Source: Methanobacteriota archaeon
Lineage (GTDB): Archaea; Halobacteriota; Methanomicrobia; Methanomicrobiales; Methanoculleaceae
DNA: 33,309 bases
Direction of reading: 5' to 3'
Assembly: GCA_023457135.1 (NCBI GenBank)
Contig: JAEWMO010000012.1
Coordinates: forward strand, 1-33,309
How positions within the stretch are numbered: the first letter of the stretch is position 1; each line of letters starts with the position of its first letter. This document shows, one piece after another, positions 15,378 through 22,120 of this stretch. A program made the position numbers and the translations under genes. The notes under the pieces are model-generated. The model had not been told where the DNA came from, ran no database searches, and worked only from the letters and a program-made list of their open reading frames with translations.

Positions 15378-16010
15378 GGGTTCACGGGGATCCTCAGCCG
15401 CAGAGAACGCTTTCCTGCCGATCATATCCATTTTAAAGCCCGGAGACATATCCCGGATAGGATACTCAGCGCCGTGGCCGGGACGGGTGCCGGCCTGATC
15501 GCGATGGGCGTCCGGAACCAGGGCCTGCTCAGGAGCCTCTTCTCCGGGAACGTTGCGGGCGCCGTGCTCCGGGGCGCCCGGGTGCATATCCTGATCGTTC
15601 CGCAGTCCGACGGGGCGGAGCGTCCGCCGCTCTTTGCGCGGCTGCTGGTGCCGACCGATCTCTCGGTGCCGGCGCCGGAGGTCCGCTCTCTCATCGAGAC
15701 TCCTGCCGGCGACGGGGCGGCGGTGCTCCTGCATGTGGTTGAACAGGGCCGGACAGAGCAGGAGGCGGGCGCCCGGCTTACTCACCTCAGAGAGAGCCTT
15801 GTATCCCGTGGGGGTGAGGTCCGCGTTCTGGTGCGGACCGGGAACCCGGCTCGCACCATCTGCGCCGTGGCAGATGAGATCGGTGCTTCCGCGGTCGTTA
15901 TCCCGCGCATAGGGAAGCGTGATGCCGCAGGGAGCGCCACGGGCGCCGTCGTTGAATGTGTCAGACGACCAATCCTGGTGCTGGCAATCCCGGTCAGCCT
16001 GCAAGATTGA
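15378..16010 (+). pseudogene. Universal stress protein, tandem-domain, 5'-truncated
   Basis: The frame encodes the second half of one Usp domain followed by a whole Usp domain. The first homologous segment (HIPDRILSAVAGTGAGLIAMG, about 15447-15509) matches the Usp helix and strand pattern GHPAEEIL...ADLIVMG. The second domain starts at LFARLLVPTDLS and ends RRPILVLAIP, with the GNPARTI turn and a loop near IGKRDAAGSATGAV resembling the Usp ATP loop. Homology begins upstream of the first usable start (GTG 15474), no ATG/GTG/TTG lies between there and the in-frame TGA at 15375, and the first domain's N-terminal half (V-P-x-D-x-S) is missing. I read it as a decayed gene. Translation from GTG 15474 into a 178-residue protein is the alternative. 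Confidence 0.6.
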
Positions 16011-16476
16011 GACCCGGGAACTCAGGAGCGAGGAGTTTGCACTCGCCGCGGAGATCTGGACTGACTACCACCAGTTAAAAGCAGACCCGGAGACTGACCG
16101 GGTGTTCGGGGTCTTTGCGGACGGCACCCTCGTCTCCGTCGCCCGGTGCCGGCGGCACCCCGGCGGCTATGAGGTCGACGGGGTCTTCACGCCGGTCCGG
16201 TTCCGGGGAAGAGGGTACGCCCGACGGGTGATGGATGCACTCGTCGAGGCGTGCCAGTACGATACCCTGTACATGCACTCGGTCCTGAACCTTGTTGAGT
16301 TCTACGGGATGTACGGGTTTGTTCCAATACCCGAGAGTGACCTCCCGCCGACCATCCGGGCGAGGTTTGCGTTTGCCCTCGGCGAGATGGAGGGAGCAAA
16401 CGTGCAACCGATGCGCCGTACTGCCGGTCCGTTCAGGAGGCGAGCCCGGGACAGCGGCAGGCCTCAGTCGTCGTAG
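15958..16476 (+). CDS. GNAT-family N-acetyltransferase
   Basis: The product has the GNAT core: LRSEEFALAAEIW at the N-terminus, strands around GVFADGTLVSVARCRR and YEVDGVFTPVRF, the acetyl-CoA loop RFRGRGYARRVMDALVE, and the C-terminal HSVLNLVEFYGMYGFVPIPE. It transfers an acetyl group from acetyl-CoA to an unknown amine. Homology begins at about 16003 (KIETRELR), where no standard start exists. The GTG at 15958 and ATGs at 15919/15922 are candidates, and all overlap the universal stress protein frame, implying coupled translation or a start changed by nearby decay. The 3' end overlaps the convergent 56-residue gene by 13 bases. Confidence 0.7.
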   Translation: MSDDQSWCWQSRSACKIETRELRSEEFALAAEIWTDYHQLKADPETDRVFGVFADGTLVSVARCRRHPGGYEVDGVFTPVRFRGRGYARRVMDALVEACQYDTLYMHSVLNLVEFYGMYGFVPIPESDLPPTIRARFAFALGEMEGANVQPMRRTAGPFRRRARDSGRPQSS

Positions 16477-16634
16477 ATAGTCGGTACTTCTGCATCGTCG
16501 TCGATGTCGTCGGAGTACGGGAGGTCGATGACGACCGCGCCATCCTCGAGGATGTCGCCGAGTTCGATGTACACCCCTGCGGGGAACTCCCGTTCCTCTG
16601 TTCTGCCGTCAGGATACTTGACATATGCCCACAT
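16464..16634 (-). CDS. Small acidic protein of unknown function (56 aa)
   Basis: The protein starts MWAYVKYPDGRTEEREFP, continues with AGVYIELGDILEDGAVVIDLPY and ends in an acidic tail (DDIDDDAEVPTIYDD). It is predicted to be mostly beta strands and resembles no family I can name. The start is decided by a near-perfect Shine-Dalgarno, ggaggt, seven bases before the ATG at 16632-16634; a longer version from 16655 would place that ribosome site inside the coding region. Overlapping palindromes sit in its leader, 31-55 bases upstream. Confidence 0.65.
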   Translation of the reverse strand: MWAYVKYPDGRTEEREFPAGVYIELGDILEDGAVVIDLPYSDDIDDDAEVPTIYDD

Positions 16635-16664
16635 GCTGTACCTCCATGAATCCATTTGTCCAGG

Positions 16665-16689
16665 GCTCCGGCATACCGGAGCATGCTCC
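16665..16689. promoter_or_regulatory. Two overlapping palindromes, candidate operator
   Basis: GCTCCGG-cata-CCGGAGC (16665-16682) is an 18-base inverted repeat. The perfect 12-base palindrome GGAGCATGCTCC (16678-16689) shares its right arm. Both lie just upstream of the 56-residue gene's ribosome site, in a stretch with no other gene. Confidence 0.4.
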
Positions 16690-16955
16690 CATTCCAGTAT
16701 CAGACAATAGCCTGATAAAGACTTACCGGTGCGAAGGGCCAGTAATTATACGGCTATTCGGGATTTGTTGGGGTTTTTGTGCGCGGTGGCGCATGGGCGG
16801 CAGGAACGGGACCGGGATGTCCCGCATTTTCGTGGGGGGCACGGGCTGCCGGGGCAGGCGGCCGCAGTCGATGCTCCGTCCTGCTCTCTCCCGGGACCGT
16901 CCGTGCCGGGGAGGCAGCCGTCATCTATATCGTGACAGCGGTCAGGAGTGAATCC

Positions 16956-17453
16956 ATGCGTATCGGGATCCTCTCCGACACACACGACAATCTCGGCATG
17001 GTGGATACGGCCGTGGGGCAGCTCAACCGGGAGCGGGTGGACCTGGTCCTCCATGCAGGGGACTATGTCTCGCCGTTCGTCATCCCCCGGCTCGCGAACC
17101 TGCACTCGCCCATGATCGGCGTTGTCGGGAACAACGACGGCGACCATCAGCTCCTTGCGGCACGGTTTGCCGAGCACGAAGGGCTCAGCCTGCGGGGCGG
17201 TTTTGCCACCGTCACTGCGGGCGGCATGTGTATCGGGTTGCTCCACGGCGATGACAGGGAGCTCCTTCAGGCGCTCATCGGGCGGAAGGCCTTCGACGTC
17301 ATTGTTCACGGCCACACCCACAAGGTGGAGGTCAGGGAGTTCGGCGCGACACTCGTCGTCAACCCCGGGGAAGCCTGTGGTTACCTGACCGGAAAGCCGA
17401 CGATCGCCGTGATCGACACATCGAGCCGTGATGTGGAACTGCTCTCCCTCTGA
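16956..17453 (+). CDS. YfcE/MJ0936-type metallophosphoesterase
   Basis: This 165-residue calcineurin-like phosphodiesterase shows every metal-ligand motif in order: GILSDTHDN at residues 4-12 (DxH), VLHAGDY at about 32-38 (GD), GVVGNNDGDH at about 56-65 (GNxD), GLLHGDD at about 91-97, and VHGHTHKVE at about 112-120 (GHxH). Length and layout fit the YfcE/MJ0936 family, which hydrolyses phosphodiesters with Mn or Ni; the natural substrate is unknown. The start is set by aggag seven bases before ATG 16956. An AT element (tctatatc, 16923-16930) precedes it. The gene stands alone. Confidence 0.88.
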   Translation: MRIGILSDTHDNLGMVDTAVGQLNRERVDLVLHAGDYVSPFVIPRLANLHSPMIGVVGNNDGDHQLLAARFAEHEGLSLRGGFATVTAGGMCIGLLHGDDRELLQALIGRKAFDVIVHGHTHKVEVREFGATLVVNPGEACGYLTGKPTIAVIDTSSRDVELLSL

Positions 17454-17464
17454 TTGGGGCTGGT

Positions 17465-17470
17465 AAAAAA
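17465..17470 (-). terminator. T-run terminator of the DUF4352-like gene
   Basis: On the minus strand CGCTTTTTTACC begins 13 bases past the stop of the gene ending at 17483. It lies between two convergent genes. Confidence 0.45.
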
Positions 17471-17482
17471 GCGTGGTGCGGG

Positions 17483-18757
17483 TTATGCCGCATCCACAGC
17501 GGCGGGCTCTTTGCCGAGATCCCAGACGGGCGTGCCGGCATAGCCGAGGTCCACCCTGAGCGTCGCTTCGGAGACGTCCAGGGTTTCAGGGATATCGAAA
17601 TAGAGGTAGCCTTTCAGTGAATCGTAGCGTTCGAGCGGCTTTCTGTCGAATGACTCGCCGAGCGATGTGAACGATGGAGATTCAAGGGGCTTGTACGTCG
17701 TCCCCTGGCACTCAAGGGTGAATGCGTCCCGGCCGGGTGTCTCGATGGTGTAGAGGTCGGAGTCGCCCTTGTGCCCGAGGTTTGTCGACTTGACGACGAC
17801 GAGGAGGAATGTGCGCCCGGCGCCCGCTTCGTTCTTCACCGTCGATTCGTTGGCATCGGTCGTCTCGTAGGACGTTATGGTCCTGGTTGAGTCCGCGAGC
17901 AGCGAGATCATGTTCTCGCCCTGCTGATCGTCGTAGGTGAACCGTTCCCCGACGGGGAGGAATGCCGCAGGCGGTGCGGTCCGGACCACGGGTGTCTCGA
18001 CATCTGCTGGTGTCTCCGCATCCGCTGTCATGACGGTTGAGGCATACGAGACCGGCACACCGTGGTTCGCCGGCTGCACCTCGACTGCCTGCTGGCTGAC
18101 CGCTTCGATGCCCTGGGATGCTGTGGCCAGATCGCTGAGAGCCGCCGGAACGGCATCCTCACCGGTATCGTTTGTGTAAAGAAGCCTCTCGCTTGCCGTG
18201 GAGTATGCCGAGAGCGACCTGATGAACTCGTCCTTGACGGGCTGCTGTTCCGGGGAGACCTGGAGCGGCTGCACCTCGCCAAGCAGCCTGATGGAGAGCG
18301 CGTGCAGGTCGTCTGCGGCCACGGAGGCAGCGTCTGTATCCTGCAGGTAGAGGGCATGGGCATGCTCCATCGAGAGCCGCATCAGGCTGATGCCGGCGGT
18401 GTTGATCAGTCTCGCCAGCCGCTCGTCGTCGTACTCGCCTGTCCCGCCGGGCGTGGTCCCGGCCATGGGAACCGGGTCAGCGTACATGCTGACGTAATCC
18501 GGATCGGCGGGCATCGCCGTCTCTGCATCTGCAGTGTAGGTCTCCTCTTCTACCGTGGGCGCCGGAGAGCCCGAAGGCTCTGATCCGTTTCCAGTCCCGG
18601 AGAGGCTGGTGAACGGGGACAGAAACAGCTCCCCGGACTCCAGCGCCTGAAGCCCCTGGCCGGAACCGGCAACGGCCGGCACGGTGAGAAGGAACCCCGC
18701 GCAGACGGCGATTCCTAAGAGAATTAGAGCGCTCGCATGGTGCTTGCTCATGCGCAT
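17483..18757 (-). CDS. Exported protein with C-terminal DUF4352-like (telokin-type) domain
   Basis: The 424-residue protein begins with a signal peptide (hydrophobic ALILLGIAVCAGFLLTV, cleavage near AVAGS at about 31). A low-complexity Ser/Pro/Glu/Thr stretch follows to about residue 100. A mostly helical region (~108-225; RLARLINTAGISLMRLSMEH, DDLHALSIRLLGEVQPLQ) comes next, then a second linker. From about 265 to 410 there is an Ig-like domain: TFLLVVVKSTNLGHKGDSDL, FTLECQGTTYKP, LKGYLYFDIPETLDVSEATLRVD. This pattern is typical of DUF4352/telokin-like extracellular domains. No C-terminal anchor is visible. The function is unknown. Two start ATGs, 18757 and 18751, sit 20-30 bases after an AT-rich block, so the mRNA is probably leaderless. 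Confidence 0.75.
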   Translation of the reverse strand: MRMSKHHASALILLGIAVCAGFLLTVPAVAGSGQGLQALESGELFLSPFTSLSGTGNGSEPSGSPAPTVEEETYTADAETAMPADPDYVSMYADPVPMAGTTPGGTGEYDDERLARLINTAGISLMRLSMEHAHALYLQDTDAASVAADDLHALSIRLLGEVQPLQVSPEQQPVKDEFIRSLSAYSTASERLLYTNDTGEDAVPAALSDLATASQGIEAVSQQAVEVQPANHGVPVSYASTVMTADAETPADVETPVVRTAPPAAFLPVGERFTYDDQQGENMISLLADSTRTITSYETTDANESTVKNEAGAGRTFLLVVVKSTNLGHKGDSDLYTIETPGRDAFTLECQGTTYKPLESPSFTSLGESFDRKPLERYDSLKGYLYFDIPETLDVSEATLRVDLGYAGTPVWDLGKEPAAVDAA

Positions 18758-18770
18758 TTTTCTTTAGGTT

Positions 18771-18797
18771 GTATTATATATATTTTATTATATTTTC
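18771..18797. promoter_or_regulatory. AT-only promoter block
   Basis: Twenty-seven bases consisting almost wholly of A and T (gtattatatatattttatta and onward) end about 14 bases before the 18757 ATG on the minus strand, giving TATA elements at the right distance. The same block could also serve plus-strand transcription into the GC-rich spacer. Confidence 0.5.
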
Positions 18798-18809
18798 TGA
18801 TTGAAAAAA

Positions 18810-18995
18810 AGGCCCCGGAGAAGAAACTGTTTCCTGCATCGATTGATATCCACCTGCCGTAAGCCGGGGGAGGTGGGTTATCGGAACGGTCCCGGGTTGC
18901 GGCGGGACTGCCCGGAAGCGGACGGGGCAACCCTGCCCTCCGGGGAGGAGAGGATCCCGGTAAGCCGGGTGGAAGCGGTGGGCGGGAGATTTTTC
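18810..18995 (+). other. GC-rich spacer with consecutive hairpins; possible structured RNA
   Basis: The gap between 18758 and 19102 has no convincing protein gene. Its middle is GC-rich with successive potential stems: GTCCCG/CGGGAC (18889-18894/18903-18908), GGGGCA/TGCCC (about 18924-18938) and CCCGG-taag-CCGGG (about 18956-18969). The decamer GTAAGCCGGG occurs twice, near 18859 and 18960. An AT-rich promoter block precedes it and a T5 run (about 18991-18995) follows. This could be an untranslated RNA, but I cannot match it to SRP RNA, RNase P or another known class. Confidence 0.25.
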
Positions 18996-19060
18996 CGTCA
19001 GAACTGTAACCGGTCGGCATTTTCTCCGAGCCGGATGAAGGTAAGCCTTTCCGGGGAAAC

Positions 19061-19068
19061 CTATATGT
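19061..19068 (+). promoter_or_regulatory. TATA box of the PPOX flavoprotein gene
   Basis: ctatatgt lies about 38 bases before ATG 19103. Transcription from near 19090 would leave a short leader containing agagg seven bases before the ATG. Confidence 0.45.
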
Positions 19069-19102
19069 ACTCTTACAGGTTACCGGGATAAGAGGATGCC
19101 TG

Positions 19103-19579
19103 ATGGAGATCGTGAAGATCCCGAGTATGGATAAAGCTGAGTACGACAAACTCATTGCAGAGGGTTTTCTCAGTCGTATCGCGTTTCAGGGTGGTAAATA
19201 CCCCTATATCGCTCCGTTCCTGTATGTCTTTGACGGAAAGTTTCTCTACTTCCTCGCGACCAAGTACGGCAGGAAGAACGACCTTTTCCGGCAGCACCCC
19301 TACGTTTCGGTCGAGATAGAGAAGTATTCGAGCGATCTCTCGTGTTATACGTTCGTGACGATGCAGGGCTATCTGGTGCAGCTTGAGGACGCCATCGAGA
19401 AGAAGATCGTCCGGGAGAAGTTCGTCAGCATGATCCGTGAGCGTAACCTCTCGCAGAATATCCTTGCCGCGCTCGGTCACAAGCCCGAAGAGCCGCTTGA
19501 GGCCATTGCTTCCGAAGAACGCTCAAACATCTGGAAACTTACCGGCGTAACCGATATTGTAGCACTGAAGAACCTATAA
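19103..19579 (+). CDS. Pyridoxamine 5'-phosphate oxidase-fold (PPOX) flavoprotein
   Basis: This 158-residue protein has the split beta-barrel FMN-binding fold of the PPOX/NimA class: an N-terminal MDKAEYDKLIAEGFLSRIAF, then YPYIAPFLYVFDGKFLYFLAT (strands around the flavin), then KNDLFRQHPYVSVEIE and YTFVTMQGYLVQLED. Members bind FMN, or sometimes F420 or haem, and mostly catalyse unidentified reductions; some detoxify nitro compounds. The usual helix-rich C-terminus ends KLTGVTDIVALKNL. It lies alone behind its own TATA box. Substrate and cofactor are not determinable here, though in a methanogen either FMN or F420 is possible. Confidence 0.8.
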   Translation: MEIVKIPSMDKAEYDKLIAEGFLSRIAFQGGKYPYIAPFLYVFDGKFLYFLATKYGRKNDLFRQHPYVSVEIEKYSSDLSCYTFVTMQGYLVQLEDAIEKKIVREKFVSMIRERNLSQNILAALGHKPEEPLEAIASEERSNIWKLTGVTDIVALKNL

Positions 19580-19632
19580 CCTAATTTTTCCGGGCGCGGA
19601 ACCATTATAGGTCCGGCAGGTATGGCATACCT

Positions 19633-20616
19633 GTGGTGTCCGGATCCCGTTTTGCGGCGGCCGCTCTTCTCGCCCTGCTCATTGCCGTAACCCCGGCTCT
19701 CGCTCATGCGCCCTTCTTTCCCGGCGATGAGCAGTCGGCGATCACCGTCGAGAACCCGACAAAGTCGTGGGTGATCTACGGCACGCTGCCTGACGGTCCC
19801 GCTGCCCGGTACTACCGGTTCCGGGTGGAGGAGGGGGAACGGATCTATGCGACGCTCCAGGTCCCGCGGGTGGGGGGATTCATCCCCGGCATGGTGCTTG
19901 CGGGGCCGGAAGTCGAGGGTTCCGGGCCGGTCCCACCATACGTCGAGGTTCCGGAAGGCGCCGGTGCGGCGGCAGCGCCAGGAAGGCTCCTCGAACAGCC
20001 TGAATATGAGCCGTTTACGCCGTCGAAACTCTACCCGCTTGCCCGGATAGATATCACGGCTCCGGCAACCGGTGACTATACTCTTGCGGTCTACACGTCC
20101 GGCGAGGGCGGGAACTACGCGCTCGCTCTCGGCTCTGTCGAGTCGTATACCCTCGCAGAGTGGGTCCGTATCCCGGTCGACCTTGTCCGTATCCACCGCC
20201 ACGAAGGGCAGCCCCTCGTCCTGATACTCGCCCCGATGATCGCAGTTCTCGCTGCCGGCGCCGTGCTGCTGCTCCGGCGGCGGCGGCCGCTCTCCCTCTT
20301 TGCGCTGACCGGTTCGGCCGCAGGCCTCCTCTTCATCGGGGGCGGCGCCATGACGCTCTCGCAGACGGTCATCGCGGCTATCGGGACGGACCCCGGCGCC
20401 GCCGTCCTCCTGACCCTCGCGCTCGCGCTCATTCCCGTTATCCTGGGCATCCTCGCCATCCTGATCGCCCTGCGGGAGCGAGTCGGGGCGGGAGAGCGTG
20501 CCGCCATGGCGGTGCTCGGCGTCCTCGGCCTGTTCGTCTGGGCGGGGCTCGTGATCGGTCCTCTCCTTGCCTTCGCCGCCGCTCTCATGCCGGCGCGCCG
20601 CCGTATCACTCGATGA
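19633..20616 (+). CDS. Exported/membrane protein with N-terminal extracytoplasmic domain and C-terminal helices
   Basis: The 327-residue product has a signal peptide (AAAALLALLIAVTPALAHA, cleavage near residue 26). A ~150-residue extracytoplasmic beta-rich domain follows (KSWVIYGTLPD, YYRFRVEEGERIYATLQVP, ATGDYTLAVYTS), resembling the soluble pre-peptidase or sugar-binding type beta sandwich. Four hydrophobic helices follow at about 198-216, 223-243, 255-278 and 289-311. I recognise no named family; the layout suggests a membrane-anchored surface sensor or an accessory protein. The start is GTG 19633 or 19636; the ATG at 19622 is out of frame. The 3' end overlaps the convergent thioredoxin-fold gene by 11 bases. 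Confidence 0.65.
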   Translation: MVSGSRFAAAALLALLIAVTPALAHAPFFPGDEQSAITVENPTKSWVIYGTLPDGPAARYYRFRVEEGERIYATLQVPRVGGFIPGMVLAGPEVEGSGPVPPYVEVPEGAGAAAAPGRLLEQPEYEPFTPSKLYPLARIDITAPATGDYTLAVYTSGEGGNYALALGSVESYTLAEWVRIPVDLVRIHRHEGQPLVLILAPMIAVLAAGAVLLLRRRRPLSLFALTGSAAGLLFIGGGAMTLSQTVIAAIGTDPGAAVLLTLALALIPVILGILAILIALRERVGAGERAAMAVLGVLGLFVWAGLVIGPLLAFAAALMPARRRITR

Positions 20617-21172
20617 GCGTTTCAAGCATCGTGCGGGCCGTATCCACCAGGGTATCGAGCCCTTCCGGCGTGGCGGTCCCCTTCTCCATCCAGCGGATGA
20701 CGCCGCGTCCGTCGAGGAGATAGATGTAGGCGAGCGACGGGTCGTCGACCGCATACGCCCGCCGGCACCGCTCGATGTCCCCGGGTATAGTCAGTACCAT
20801 ATCATGCTGCGCCGGAGGGACGCCGCCGCGCAACCCGCGGCTGACGCGATCGGCCAGGGACCTGCCGATGAGGCTGTCTTCGATGACCGATATGAAATAG
20901 GTCTTCACCCGGGGATTTGTGGTGAACGCCCCGGTGAAGGGGCCGCTCCATGACTCCTCCATCGGCGAGGCGGATTCAAGGAAGACGAGGACGATGAGCG
21001 AGACTTCGCCTTCCGCGTCGTCGGGGAGGGTGACGACCCGGCCGGTGAGCGACGTGGCGAGGAGGGTGGGAAATGTCCTCCCGAGAGCCGCGGGCACCGG
21101 CTCAGTGGTTGCTGCCGTTCCGTGCATGGCCTGCGGGTGGGGTGCCTCCCTGATAAATCCTCTCACCGGCAT
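20606..21172 (-). CDS. Thioredoxin-fold (ATP10/AhpC-like) protein lacking the CxxC site
   Basis: The 188-residue protein opens a peroxiredoxin-like fold with FPTLLATSLTGRVVTLPDD, then VSLIVLVFLESASPMEESW at the place of the redox motif, and ends with SLAYIYLLDGRGVIRWMEKG, the thioredoxin-fold strand pattern. The catalytic Cys positions are filled by Ser/Pro/Met; the only Cys is in IERCRRAY. It most resembles ATP10/AhpC-TSA relatives in which the redox site is lost. The role is unknown. Start ATG 21172 is 26-30 bases after a TATA element (21198-21206); ATG 21127 is an alternative that would remove 15 residues with no homology. Confidence 0.6.
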   Translation of the reverse strand: MPVRGFIREAPHPQAMHGTAATTEPVPAALGRTFPTLLATSLTGRVVTLPDDAEGEVSLIVLVFLESASPMEESWSGPFTGAFTTNPRVKTYFISVIEDSLIGRSLADRVSRGLRGGVPPAQHDMVLTIPGDIERCRRAYAVDDPSLAYIYLLDGRGVIRWMEKGTATPEGLDTLVDTARTMLETLIE

Positions 21173-21197
21173 GGCGCTGCAGGAGCATTCCGTCAGG

Positions 21198-21206
21198 CAC
21201 TATACC
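21198..21206. promoter_or_regulatory. Shared TATA element between divergent genes
   Basis: cactatacc reads ggtatagtg on the other strand. It lies ~28 bases from ATG 21172 on the minus strand and ~36 bases from ATG 21238 on the plus strand, so one element may serve both directions. Confidence 0.4.
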
Positions 21207-21237
21207 TATGAGCCGCAATACCTCCGTCAGGAGGCAT

Positions 21238-22110
21238 ATGATCCGGATCGGGGAAGGATGGGAGGACCTCGCCTCAGCGCTCGCTGCGGGTGAGGGCCCG
21301 GAGCGCGTATACGTCGTCGGATCGACGGACAGCGGCAAGACGACGCTCTGCCGCTACCTCACCGATGCGGTATCGGCCCATGTGCGGACCGCGTACGTCG
21401 ACTGCGACACCGGACAGTCCCGGCTCGGCCCGCCGACGACCGAGGGGATGGCCATCTGCTCCGGCACGCCGTATCTCCGGTTCGTCGGCTCGACATCCCC
21501 CGGCGGCCACTTCGTCCAGACGCTGACGGCCGCAAAGCGTCTCGTCGAGAAGGCCGCCGAACTCTCGGCCGGCGCCGTCATCATCGATTCGCCCGGCCTC
21601 ATCGCCGGGGGGGTGGGCACCGAGTTCCAGTTCCAGATGATCGACCTGCTCCGCCCCACGCAGCTTGTCGCCCTCCAGCGTGGGCGGGAACTTGAACGGC
21701 TGCTCGCGAACTTTGCCCGGCACCCCGAAGTTGCGATCCGCCGGCTCCCGGTATCGCCGGCGGTCGTCACCCGGACCGCAATCGGGCGGCGGCGCTATCG
21801 TGAAGAACGTTTCAGGACTTACTTTGCCGATGCCCGGCCGCAGGCGGTCTCCCTCCGGGGACCTGCCCTCCAGGGGCGGGTTCCCGACCTGAGGAATCCC
21901 TGCGGGGCCAGGGGCAGGCTCGTCTCCTTCAACGACCCGGAGAACTTCAGCCTCGCCCTCGGCATCGTCCGGGAGCTGCACCCCGGAGAGCGCATGATTG
22001 AAGTTCTGACCCCGCCTTTCGACGGTGCCGCCGTCGCGTCGATCCGGTTCGGCTCGCTCTCTCTCGACTTCGATGCGGAGCCTGGCTCAATGGAGTCCTT
22101 CCGCCCCTGA
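21238..22110 (+). CDS. Clp1/Grc3-type polynucleotide 5'-hydroxyl kinase
   Basis: The 290-residue protein has a P-loop near residues 22-33 (VYVVGSTDSGKTTLCRYL), then AYVDCDTGQSRLGPPTTEGMA, the conserved VDxDxGQxxxGPP signature of the Clp1/Grc3/Nol9 RNA-kinase family, and IIDSPGLIAGGVG as the Walker B-like strand. The C-terminal ~100 residues are beta-rich, as in archaeal members. By family these enzymes phosphorylate the 5'-OH of RNA or DNA, probably in tRNA or other RNA processing. The start is ATG 21238, because aggagg lies directly before it and the TATA element would start transcription near 21228; ATG 21208 would lie upstream of that. The stop is 10 bases from the convergent permease gene. 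Confidence 0.8.
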   Translation: MIRIGEGWEDLASALAAGEGPERVYVVGSTDSGKTTLCRYLTDAVSAHVRTAYVDCDTGQSRLGPPTTEGMAICSGTPYLRFVGSTSPGGHFVQTLTAAKRLVEKAAELSAGAVIIDSPGLIAGGVGTEFQFQMIDLLRPTQLVALQRGRELERLLANFARHPEVAIRRLPVSPAVVTRTAIGRRRYREERFRTYFADARPQAVSLRGPALQGRVPDLRNPCGARGRLVSFNDPENFSLALGIVRELHPGERMIEVLTPPFDGAAVASIRFGSLSLDFDAEPGSMESFRP

Positions 22111-22120
22111 GCCCTTCGCT

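Noticed and set aside
18830..19020. Possible SRP RNA in the GC-rich spacer
   Set aside because: A GGAA-containing segment near 18912 recalls the SRP loop, but the conserved AGCA partner and overall length do not fit; kept only as an unnamed candidate RNA.
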